Origin: Candidatus Peregrinibacteria bacterium
Lineage (GTDB): Bacteria > Patescibacteriota > Gracilibacteria > UBA1369 > PNNO01
NCBI GenBank assembly: GCA_014728955.1
Contig: WJKT01000003.1
Span: 1 to 5,603 of the forward strand
Length of the DNA stretch: 5,603 nucleotides
Direction: 5' to 3'
The position numbers were made by a program, and so were the translations under genes. This document shows, one piece after another, positions 1-5,603 of the stretch. The notes beneath the pieces are model-generated. The model ran no database searches. It saw only the letters and a list, made by a program, of their open reading frames with translations, and had not been told where the DNA came from. Every line of letters starts with the position of its first letter. Position 1 is the first letter of the stretch.

Positions 1-47
1 CTTCCCGGCCTTGCCGTTTTACAGAAAAAACAATAGGTCTGCTACAA

Positions 48-75
48 TTGACATATCGCAGATTTGCTGTATTAT
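48..75 (+). promoter_or_regulatory. Putative sigma70-type promoter for the 115-582 gene
   Basis: A perfect TTGACA -35 hexamer lies at 48-53 and a TATTAT -10 hexamer (one mismatch to TATAAT) at 70-75, with a 16-base spacer. Transcription would begin near position 82 and leave a leader of about 33 bases before the ATG at 115. The leader shows no Shine-Dalgarno sequence: the bases just before the ATG are AT-rich and end in AAAAACACA. The element was read by eye and is an inference. The flanking bases 1-47 hold nothing else that can be supported. Confidence 0.5.
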
Positions 76-114
76 TTTGTTGACTTTCCGCTTATATTCT
101 TAATCAAAAACACA

Positions 115-582
115 ATGGAATTCTCAAAGAAATACAATGACCAATGGCTTTTAAAAGCCGATGAAGAGGGGTATACCATAGAAAATCCAGCCGAAGACGG
201 CACACGGAACTTTTATGCCGTAACGTCAGGACCTTACGGAAACCCCGTTATCACAGCGGAACCGGATTTAGCATTAGAAGCACCGACAACCGTTACATAT
301 GAAAACAATAACGGTGAGGCGGCACAACCTGAAGAAAAAATAGCAGGTATTATTTGTAAAAAAGCAGGTGAAGTTATTCATCGATTCAGCTTATCAAGTC
401 CAAAACGGCCTGAATTTAAAATAGTTGATGAAGGTGCCGAACTGATAATAGACGGTGTTCGATGGAAATTACGAGCATTATTCAGAAAAGACAAAAACCG
501 CATTATAAATTACGATGCTTATTACGGCGAAGAAGCTCCCGAAAACGTTAAATTGGTTGAATTGGAAGATTTGGATTTTTAA
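115..582 (+). CDS. Hypothetical protein, 155 aa, acidic, soluble
   Basis: This gene was not recognised. The frame is open from a TTG at 64, but the ATG at 115 (MEFSKKYNDQWLLKADEEGY) is preferred: the 17 residues upstream are a hydrophobic run that overlaps the predicted promoter, whereas the protein looks regular from the ATG on. There is no signal peptide or membrane segment. The first half is rich in acidic residues, Pro and Thr and probably loosely structured up to about residue 75 (motif EAAQPEEKIAG). The second half (about 75-155) looks like a small beta-rich domain, with IAGIICKKAGEVIHRF, then ELIIDGVRWKLRALFRKDKN, and a very acidic end (VELEDLDF). No catalytic motif is evident. It is the only + strand gene here and ends 8 bases from the msrB stop codon. 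It lacks a Shine-Dalgarno sequence. A clean long frame and a good promoter support it being real; its function is unknown. Confidence 0.7.
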   Translation: MEFSKKYNDQWLLKADEEGYTIENPAEDGTRNFYAVTSGPYGNPVITAEPDLALEAPTTVTYENNNGEAAQPEEKIAGIICKKAGEVIHRFSLSSPKRPEFKIVDEGAELIIDGVRWKLRALFRKDKNRIINYDAYYGEEAPENVKLVELEDLDF

Positions 583-590
583 TAAAGAGT

Positions 591-983
591 CTATTTAAAA
601 CCGTTCGACCTTTTACGAGGAATAAAGATAAGCGAAATGGAATTTACGCAATGACGTATATTCTTTTTCGTCATCCTCTCCCCTTCAAACACATGTCCCA
701 GATGGGCTCCGCATGTGCTGCATATAATTTCAGTGCGAACACCATCGGCATCTTGTACACGGGTAATCGCTCCGGGAATTTCATCATCAAAACTCGGCCA
801 TCCACAATGAGAATGAAACTTTGCAGATGATTCATAAAGCGGTGCATTACATTTTTTGCATGCATATACTCCGTCTTCAAAATGATCGGCATACTCGCCC
901 GAAAACGGCGCCTCAGTCCCCTTCCCTTCAATGACACGTTTCTCTTCTTCAGTTAACGTATTATAGGTGTTGTCATCACTCAT
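591..983 (-). CDS. msrB: Peptide-methionine (R)-S-oxide reductase MsrB
   Basis: MsrB reduces the R epimer of methionine sulfoxide in proteins, usually with thioredoxin as electron donor, in the cytoplasm since no signal peptide is seen. The 130-residue length is normal for a single-domain enzyme. The family signatures appear in order: GTEAPFSGEY (22-31), zinc Cys pair C42/C45, KFHSHCGWPSF (55-65) with the likely resolving C60, the RTE of 83-85, second zinc pair C88/C91, GAHLGHVFEG (92-101), and RHCVNSISL (110-118) with catalytic C112. All residues needed for activity are present. The loop before the catalytic Cys reads GERMTKKNIRHC instead of the common GPxPTGxRYC, a variant I recall from other bacteria. 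It is the last gene of the - strand series, with its ATG 11 bases after the stop of the ATPase gene. An out-of-frame ATG seven bases upstream would make only MAYE before a TGA, so the ATG at 983 is chosen. No strong Shine-Dalgarno is present; an AAGGGAAA run lies about 15 bases upstream. Confidence 0.96.
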   Translation of the reverse strand: MSDDNTYNTLTEEEKRVIEGKGTEAPFSGEYADHFEDGVYACKKCNAPLYESSAKFHSHCGWPSFDDEIPGAITRVQDADGVRTEIICSTCGAHLGHVFEGERMTKKNIRHCVNSISLIFIPRKRSNGFK

Positions 984-994
984 ACGCCATGTGA

Positions 995-3649
995 TTATTT
1001 CCCTTTTTTATTGTTACCTTTTTTATCTCCCTCTTTAAGCTTCTTTTTATCGTTACTGCTCCACCGTCGTATTTTATCTTCAACCATCTCCCTGCTTTGA
1101 GCATACCGCTCGCGTACAACCTTTAAAATCGTTTCTTTACGTCCCGCTTCATCTTCAATCAACGGTGGCGGCAAAGTATCCAACGAAAAGGTCTTTGAAG
1201 GCATACCGTCAATAAGTAATTTCGTGTAGGCCGTATATTTTGAAAGGCTAACAAGATCTGCGGGGAGAGCCTCTTCTCCAAACTGAGAACTTAAATATTC
1301 GGCATCATCAAATCCAACCTGAAAAGCAAGCGTTGAACCGACATTCCCAAATACTGCATCACGAACTTCTTCCGGCATTTGCGCGATATATTGGTTGGCC
1401 ATCGTTAAATTAAGCTTATATTTTCGCGCTTCGGATAAAATAGTCGCAAACGAATCAGTTGCAAAATTCTGGAACTCATCAACATAGAGATAAAAGTCTT
1501 TTCGATCTTTCTCGGGTATGTCCGCGCGGCTCATCGCATCTATCTGAAATTTAGTAATAAGCATTGAACCAAGGAGCATTGAATTGTCTTCACCCAATTT
1601 CCCTTTTGAAAGATTAACAATAATAATTTTTCCACGATCCATGGCAAACCGAAGATCAACCGTACTTTTTGGCTGACCGACAATATTTCTAATAATGGGA
1701 CTTGCCAGGAACTGTCCCACTTTATTCAAAATCGGTGATATTGCTTCTGTTTTCATTCTATCCTGCATCACTTCAAACTCTTTCTCCCAAAACCCTTTCA
1801 CAATAGGATCATCAATTTTTCGGACAACACGTCTTCTAAAATCTCTATCCTGCAAAATACGGGTAATACCAAGCATTGTGGTATTTGGATAAGAAAGAAG
1901 TGAAAGAATAGTATTACGTAAAATATGTTCCAGTCGTGGCCCCCAACTATGTGCGTAAATCTTTTTAAATATACCAACCAGGCCGGATGCAATAATTGTA
2001 TTTAATGCAGGATCTTTACTCTCAAGCATATTAAACGCTATAGGGAAATCACGATCCGACGGATCAAACACAATGACATCGTTCGTTCTGTTGGAAGGAA
2101 TAAAGCTCAGTACATTTTCAGCAAGATCACCATGCGGATCAATCACGCCAACACCTTTTCCGGACTGGATATCGGAATAAATCATATTTTCCAAAAGTGT
2201 TGTTTTACCCATTCCGGTTTTACCTATTATGTAAACATGTCTTCGCCGATCGATAGATTTGATGCCAAATGTTTTTTTAATACCACGGAAATTTGTTTTT
2301 CCCAATATGGTAAGGTCATTAGCATCATCTCCACTCGGAACCGGTAAGTCGGTTGGCGGTTCAAGTTTCCGTGACTTCACCCAGTAAATATTCGGTGTCG
2401 CCACGTACTTATTAGGCAAGTGATAGACTGTTGCAAGCTCTTCGATATTCATAACAAACGGATCATCAATATAACGGTATTTATATCGTTTCAAGGCATC
2501 ATTCCCTTTAATATAAGACCTTATTTCAAAACCGTTTATCTGAGGCACATTAAACTGTTTAAACGAACTGGCAATTTCTTTTAATTTAACGCGGGCCGTT
2601 TCTTTATTGGGCTCCTTTTGCAAATACATTATTCGTATATTTGATTCATACAAAAGCTTTACAACCTTATCTATAGCCGCCGCTGTCCCGGTTTCCCGTT
2701 CATGGCTCCGCGACGTTGCATCATCTATATCGCCTCCCGTGCTTTCACCAAATGACGTTTTCGCACCCGCTTTAAGACCGTGAATCCAAAAAATAAAATA
2801 GAGCGGAAAGAAAATAATTCGTTTTAAGATGCTACGTGTACAAAACGCCCGAACATAAGCATTTTGTAATGTTTCTATGTTTGCCCAAATACCTTTACTA
2901 ACTATTTTGACACATTTAGTAAATAAAATACGCCATTTATCACTCATAGGACGAATGACAATCTGAACCCATGCCTGCTCATCATGATGATTTAATTTTG
3001 CAAGCGTAGCGGTAATTCCCGCAATAGGATCAACCGCCGTACGTGCTATTTTATCTTCAAATTGCGCATACCGTTTAATGGGATAAATGGTCGGATCGGT
3101 AAAGGCAAGTTCCGCACCAACAATATTTTTGGTAACATCAAGTTTATTAAAATGCTTTTTCTTTTGTATAGCAGGCAAATCTTTAACAGGGACTATATCA
3201 CTTGAATCAGTAGCTTCTCCCGTCTGCTGTAATGCCACTTCCATTTCCTGAGTTTTCGCATAATCCTCAACTTCTTCAATTTCCACATCGGGATACTGTG
3301 CATATATTTGTCCTTCAATAAAATTTTTATATTTTTCCGGGAATGCAATGAAAAACTTGATATGACTACCAATATTAGCGATTTCAAGACTGATTCTGTC
3401 TTGAGACCATCCCAGTAGGCGTCGCCAAAAACCAAGCTTATGATAAATCCCGTGAATTGATGAAAAAATCTGTTCGGCAACAAGCGGACCAGTTTCATTT
3501 TCACGGGCAACACGCACCTGCAAAACGGAATACTTTTTAGCAAACTGACGCTTTTTTGCCAGCTCGCGACGAAGTAATTCCAGGCCAATGCGCCCTATAT
3601 AAAGGCCAATCAAGGCCGCCATAATGATACTTGCCAATGAGATATCCAT
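995..3649 (-). CDS. Membrane-anchored VirD4/TraG-like type IV secretion ATPase with long N-terminal region
   Basis: This 884-residue protein has the core of the VirD4/TraG/TraD coupling-protein family, hexameric RecA-fold ATPases that move DNA or protein through membranes. Residues 5-26 form a transmembrane helix (IIMAALIGLYIGRIGLELL), followed by positive RRELAKKR, so the bulk should be cytoplasmic. Residues 40-450 form a long region I cannot assign by motif, with a second hydrophobic segment at 278-292 (IIFFPLYFIFWIHGL) that could be a re-entrant or second membrane helix. The motor begins near 450: Walker A GKTGMGKT (476-483), a VIDPHGD strand (502-508), Walker B LYVDEFQNF (721-729) with D724/E725, and a motor-associated LTMANQY (748-754). 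The stretch from about 715 to 825 matches the TraM-recognition/TraG C-terminal type. A Lys-rich tail (864-884, DKKKLKEGDKKGNNKKGK) could bind nucleic acid. The start ATG is 3 bases after the ruvX stop, and msrB follows after 11 bases, so it is probably co-transcribed with both. No relaxase, VirB4 or pilin gene is in view. The ATPase family is secure; the role and substrate are unknown. Confidence 0.9.
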   Translation of the reverse strand: MDISLASIIMAALIGLYIGRIGLELLRRELAKKRQFAKKYSVLQVRVARENETGPLVAEQIFSSIHGIYHKLGFWRRLLGWSQDRISLEIANIGSHIKFFIAFPEKYKNFIEGQIYAQYPDVEIEEVEDYAKTQEMEVALQQTGEATDSSDIVPVKDLPAIQKKKHFNKLDVTKNIVGAELAFTDPTIYPIKRYAQFEDKIARTAVDPIAGITATLAKLNHHDEQAWVQIVIRPMSDKWRILFTKCVKIVSKGIWANIETLQNAYVRAFCTRSILKRIIFFPLYFIFWIHGLKAGAKTSFGESTGGDIDDATSRSHERETGTAAAIDKVVKLLYESNIRIMYLQKEPNKETARVKLKEIASSFKQFNVPQINGFEIRSYIKGNDALKRYKYRYIDDPFVMNIEELATVYHLPNKYVATPNIYWVKSRKLEPPTDLPVPSGDDANDLTILGKTNFRGIKKTFGIKSIDRRRHVYIIGKTGMGKTTLLENMIYSDIQSGKGVGVIDPHGDLAENVLSFIPSNRTNDVIVFDPSDRDFPIAFNMLESKDPALNTIIASGLVGIFKKIYAHSWGPRLEHILRNTILSLLSYPNTTMLGITRILQDRDFRRRVVRKIDDPIVKGFWEKEFEVMQDRMKTEAISPILNKVGQFLASPIIRNIVGQPKSTVDLRFAMDRGKIIIVNLSKGKLGEDNSMLLGSMLITKFQIDAMSRADIPEKDRKDFYLYVDEFQNFATDSFATILSEARKYKLNLTMANQYIAQMPEEVRDAVFGNVGSTLAFQVGFDDAEYLSSQFGEEALPADLVSLSKYTAYTKLLIDGMPSKTFSLDTLPPPLIEDEAGRKETILKVVRERYAQSREMVEDKIRRWSSNDKKKLKEGDKKGNNKKGK

Positions 3650-3652
3650 ATA

Positions 3653-4117
3653 TTATTCATTACTATGGTTATCCCCTTTTTCCCCTGATACGTTCCCTCT
3701 TACTGATTCTAAATAATTTTGTAAGATAAGTGAAGCTGCAATTGAATCTCTTCGTTCTTTTTTTTCATGCTCTTTCTTTCCAAGAGTAGTTAATATAACA
3801 TCACTTCGCCTAGTTGTCAACCTCTCGTCGTGCAGTACGACAGGTATATCAAGTACACTTTTTAAAGCGGAAACAAAACGACGAACTTTCTTTGTTTGCT
3901 CGCTATCGTTCCCTTCCATTGTCAATGGCAAACCAACAATAATTAACGTAATATTTTCCGTCTCGCAAAAAGCTTGTAATGCATTCAAAACATGCCTTTT
4001 TCCGGTATTGGGCAAGTAATCTCTTACAAACGAAATTTCTCTATTGTGATCACTGACGGCAATGCCGATCCTTTGATCGCCATAGTCTATGCCAAGCACT
4101 TTACCTTGTGTGGTCAT
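3653..4117 (-). CDS. ruvX: Holliday junction resolvase-like nuclease RuvX/YqgF
   Basis: RuvX (YqgF) is a small RNase H-fold nuclease. In E. coli it is needed for 5' maturation of 16S rRNA, and in mycobacteria it resolves Holliday junctions; it acts in the cytoplasm. The 154 residues fit the usual 135-160. Family motifs are all present: VLGIDYGDQRIGIAVSD (7-23) with metal ligand D11, IIVGLPLTMEG (59-69), HDERLTTRRSD (96-106) with E98, and RRDSIAASLILQNYL (122-136) with D124. The D11/E98/D124 acidic triad implies an active enzyme. The C-terminal 18 residues are polar and probably disordered. It follows rplI by 12 bases and precedes the ATPase gene by 3 bases, so it sits in the middle of one transcript. 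A GAGGAG overlapping the end of rplI is the likely ribosome-binding site. The assignment is firm; which of the two family activities dominates here cannot be read from sequence. Confidence 0.96.
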   Translation of the reverse strand: MTTQGKVLGIDYGDQRIGIAVSDHNREISFVRDYLPNTGKRHVLNALQAFCETENITLIIVGLPLTMEGNDSEQTKKVRRFVSALKSVLDIPVVLHDERLTTRRSDVILTTLGKKEHEKKERRDSIAASLILQNYLESVRGNVSGEKGDNHSNE

Positions 4118-4129
4118 GAAAAAAATTTA

Positions 4130-4582
4130 CTACTCCTCGTTTCCCTTTACTTCAACAGAAATATCAACCGTTACATCATCGGTAAGTTGTACCGAAACCG
4201 TATGTGAGCCTACCGTTTTAATTGGCTCTTCCATTACAATTTGTTTTTTATCAAGACTGATTTTTGCTTGATCTTCAAGCGCCGCAATCAACTCTTTCTC
4301 TCCGATAGAACCGTAAAGTGTGTCTTTGTCTGTTGTCTTCTCTTCAAATGTCAACGTTACATCTTCCAATGTTTTCTTATATTGTTCAGCTTGTTTAGCA
4401 ACTTCTTCTTTTGCTTTGACAGCCTTGGCTTGCAAACCTTCAGCCCATTTTAACCGAGCCGGGGTTGCCACAAAAGCCAAACCGTTTGGGGCAAGATAAT
4501 TATTATAATAGCCGAACTTCACATCTCGCACGTCTCCTCGTTTCCCGAGTTTATCGACATTTTTAGTAAGTATAACCTGCAT
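4130..4582 (-). CDS. rplI: 50S ribosomal protein bL9
   Basis: bL9 is a two-domain protein that binds 23S rRNA near the base of the L1 stalk and extends from the large subunit; it helps keep reading frame. The 150 residues match the usual length. The N-terminal rRNA-binding domain reads MQVILTKNVDKLGKRGDV (1-18) and then VKFGYYNNYLAPNGLAF (21-37), matching the bacterial signature VKxGYxxNxLxPxGLA. The connecting helix is about 42-75 (KWAEGLQAKAVKAKEEVAKQ), and the C-terminal domain about 77-148 has LYGSIGEKELIAAL (89-102) and KKQIVMEEPIKTVGSHTVSV (112-131). Both domains are complete. In many bacteria rplI lies with rpsF and rpsR; here a solute-binding protein gene precedes it by 63 bases and ruvX follows by 12. 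No Shine-Dalgarno precedes the ATG, and a -10-like TATAGT lies only three bases away, so it may be read from a leaderless message and may be the first gene of the rplI-ruvX-ATPase-msrB transcript. Confidence 0.97.
   Translation of the reverse strand: MQVILTKNVDKLGKRGDVRDVKFGYYNNYLAPNGLAFVATPARLKWAEGLQAKAVKAKEEVAKQAEQYKKTLEDVTLTFEEKTTDKDTLYGSIGEKELIAALEDQAKISLDKKQIVMEEPIKTVGSHTVSVQLTDDVTVDISVEVKGNEE
4133..4138 (-). promoter_or_regulatory. Ribosome-binding site for ruvX inside the rplI 3' end
   Basis: On the - strand, GAGGAG encodes the last two Glu codons of bL9 and directly precedes its TAG stop. It is 15 bases from the ruvX ATG, longer than the usual 5-10, but it is the best Shine-Dalgarno match among the starts in this window. 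Its place suggests that ribosomes finishing rplI could reinitiate on ruvX. Confidence 0.45.
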
Positions 4583-4585
4583 TGT

Positions 4586-4617
4586 ACTATAATTTAATGG
4601 TAAAAAAGCTGTAACAA
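4586..4617 (-). promoter_or_regulatory. Possible leaderless-type promoter of rplI
   Basis: The - strand has TATAGT at 4591-4586, three bases before the rplI ATG (4582). Transcription would begin at or within a few bases of the start codon. A weak -35-like TTGTTA lies at 4617-4612 with a 20-base spacer, and TTACAG at 4614-4609 would give 17; neither is a good match. The gap 4583-4645 shows no clear terminator for the upstream gene, so read-through from it is also possible. This call rests mainly on the -10 match and the missing Shine-Dalgarno sequence. Confidence 0.35.
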
Positions 4618-4645
4618 GATAGAGGAAAAGCCGCTCAAAGTAAAG

Positions 4646-5603
4646 CTAATTTAAAAACCAATCGGCAACACCACAGAAGCGATCTGCGGGAAATGCCATG
4701 TTCTGCAAATCCAATCCTTTTACTTTTCCGTCACTTGCATAATAATACACCGGCCTGTAGAGAAAAATTGCCGGAGTATCGGCCTGAATAGTCTCTGCAA
4801 GAGTACGAGCCAGAGATTCTTTCTCTTCTTCATCAAAAGTATTTCGAATTTGTTCAATAAGCGTATCAACAGCAAAACTTTTATAATTGGAAAGATTAAG
4901 CCCTCTTTCTCCAGCTTGTGTAGAGTGCCAATAGCCGTATAAATCCTGATTGTATCCAAGGCTTTGTCCAAAAAGCAGCAAATCATAATCGCGCGTTCGT
5001 ATAATCTCTTGTAATGTAGTTGCGTCATATAACTCGACATTCACTATAATGCCAGCCGTATCCCATTGCTGTTCAAGGTAATTGATAATGGTGTTGATTT
5101 CGTTATATTTATAACTTCCTTCCGGATATAACCTTGCAACAAGACGGAATTCCAACACATCTCCGCCCGGATTTTTTCGAACAATACGGGTTTCACTACT
5201 CTCTTCTATTATTGGGGTTTGGGGTTCTTCTTCTGTATCAGCCGCTTCAGCTTCAGCTTCAGCTTCAGCCTCTTCCTCTTCAACCGGCTCTTCTTCTAAG
5301 ACCTCTTCTTCCGCGGTTACATCAGCCACCTCTTCAACCGGCTCTTCTTCATCATCGCCACCCACACCCACCTCTTCTTCAACCAGTGCATACCCGGCAT
5401 CATCAAGCAACTCTTTTGCTTCATCCATACTTGCTGCATATTTCCATTCTTCCTGCTCAAGACTCAACACCGGTGTTTCAACACGTATGGTGTCAGGCAA
5501 TTTTTCCAAAAAAGTATCTTTATGAATTGCCTTTTGAAGTGCCTGGCGAATTTTAAGACTCTTTAAATTAGGGTTATCCATATTCATAAAAACAGCGGTA
5601 TAC
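4646..5603 (-). CDS. Extracellular solute-binding protein family 5 (peptide ABC transporter type), 5'-truncated
   Basis: These are the last 318 codons or so of a binding protein of the OppA/DppA type, which captures peptides or similar solutes outside the membrane for an ABC importer. The frame stays open to the right edge. The ATG at 5587 is internal: codons before it read YTAVF, continuing the family pattern seen as FMNMDNPNLKSLKIRQALQKAI (xNxxxPxLxDxxxRxAxxxAI). Numbering from that Met, residues 1-66 are conserved fold ending in AKELLDDAGY, 70-132 are an acidic insertion, and 134-313 are the rest of the fold: VLEFRLVARLYPEG (144-157), YDLLLFGQSLGYNQDLYGYW (201-220), LNLSNYKSFAVDTLIEQIR (230-248), TPAIFLYRPVYYYA (271-284), and a WFLN end. 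Residues 59-133 contain no Lys, Arg or His, and about half of 70-132 is Glu or Asp. The signal or lipoprotein sequence would lie beyond the window, as would any permease genes. Family is secure; substrate is not known. Confidence 0.9.
   Translation of the reverse strand, partial: YTAVFMNMDNPNLKSLKIRQALQKAIHKDTFLEKLPDTIRVETPVLSLEQEEWKYAASMDEAKELLDDAGYALVEEEVGVGGDDEEEPVEEVADVTAEEEVLEEEPVEEEEAEAEAEAEAADTEEEPQTPIIEESSETRIVRKNPGGDVLEFRLVARLYPEGSYKYNEINTIINYLEQQWDTAGIIVNVELYDATTLQEIIRTRDYDLLLFGQSLGYNQDLYGYWHSTQAGERGLNLSNYKSFAVDTLIEQIRNTFDEEEKESLARTLAETIQADTPAIFLYRPVYYYASDGKVKGLDLQNMAFPADRFCGVADWFLN
5244..5267. repeat. Hexanucleotide tandem repeat (GCTTCA x4)
   Basis: Four perfect copies of GCTTCA lie within the acidic insertion of the solute-binding protein. 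On the coding strand they read TGAAGC and give the alternating Glu-Ala run EAEAEAEA (residues about 108-115). Six-base units keep frame, so copy-number changes by slippage would lengthen or shorten the linker two residues at a time. Confidence 0.9.
5275..5350. repeat. Exact 22-base direct repeat, 54 bases apart
   Basis: The 22 bases at 5275-5296 are identical to 5329-5350, with the core CTCTTCAACCGGCTCTTC in both. The offset of 54 bases is exactly 18 codons, so both copies encode the same Glu-Glu-Pro-Val-Glu-Glu peptide in the acidic insertion. This looks like the trace of an in-frame tandem duplication, or a product of slippage, within the low-complexity segment. Flanking bases differ on both sides. 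Confidence 0.85.

Noticed and set aside
6..20. CGGC-CTT-GCCG followed by TTTT, resembling an intrinsic terminator on the + strand
   Set aside because: The stem is only four pairs with a three-base loop and does not extend outward, and the gene it would terminate is outside the window.
64..114. TTG start giving 17 extra residues to the + strand gene
   Set aside because: It would overlap the -10 region of the best promoter and adds an unconvincing hydrophobic stretch; the ATG at 115 fits better.
976..990. Four-codon upstream frame (MAYE) overlapping the msrB start
   Set aside because: It is out of frame, has no ribosome-binding site of its own, and such short overlaps arise easily by chance.
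995..3649. ATPase gene as evidence for an integrative conjugative element
   Set aside because: No relaxase, integrase, attachment-site repeat or other transfer gene is visible, and the flanking genes are housekeeping genes in tight operon spacing.
5134..5556. Long + strand frame with Leu-Gln-Pro repeats
   Set aside because: It is the antisense shadow of the Glu-rich repeat coding segment of the solute-binding protein; its repeats simply mirror the GAA/GAG-rich codons.
5585..5587. ATG at 5587 as the true start of the solute-binding protein
   Set aside because: Upstream codons stay open to the edge and read as conserved family sequence (YTAVF), and a signal peptide is missing, so the gene continues beyond the window.
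591..5603. Possible TGA recoding (as in Gracilibacteria), since no gene here ends in TGA
   Set aside because: None of the frames contains an internal TGA and all proteins have normal length and intact motifs; absence of TGA among six stops can be chance.

Overview
This window appears to be a stretch of bacterial chromosome of moderate-to-low GC. It carries one short gene on the + strand (115-582) and a compact series of five genes on the - strand. In - strand transcription order these are: the 3' part of an extracellular solute-binding protein (family 5) gene cut by the right edge, rplI (ribosomal protein bL9), ruvX/yqgF (Holliday-junction resolvase-like nuclease), a large membrane-anchored VirD4/TraG-type ATPase, and msrB (methionine-R-sulfoxide reductase). 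Very short gene gaps, few clear Shine-Dalgarno sequences, a stand-alone TraG-like ATPase beside housekeeping genes, and the sequence style of the proteins suggest a Candidate Phyla Radiation (Patescibacteria, Parcubacteria-like) genome. That placement is inferred from gene content and style and was not tested. The stop codons seen are TAA or TAG, and no reading frame is interrupted by TGA.

Layout. Positions 1-114 are non-coding as far as can be seen and hold a plausible sigma70-type promoter (48-75). Positions 115-582 encode an unrecognised 155-residue soluble protein, which converges on msrB with only 8 bases between the stop codons. rplI, ruvX, the ATPase gene and msrB lie within 3 to 12 bases of each other and very probably form one transcript. 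A 63-base gap (4583-4645) separates the solute-binding protein gene from rplI. It holds a TATAGT box three bases before the rplI start codon, which would suit a leaderless or very short-leader message. No gene-free stretch exceeds 300 bases.

How the genes fit together. bL9 acts in translation, RuvX is a YqgF-fold nuclease linked in other bacteria to 16S rRNA 5' maturation and to recombination, and MsrB repairs oxidised methionine. The ATPase is the most interesting gene. It has the motor core of a conjugative coupling protein but a long N-terminal half of about 450 residues with two hydrophobic segments, and no relaxase or other type IV secretion gene is visible nearby. The solute-binding protein carries an acidic low-complexity insertion of about 60 residues inside its otherwise conserved fold, built from internal DNA repeats. 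No CRISPR array, tRNA, rRNA, insertion sequence or clear intrinsic terminator was found.
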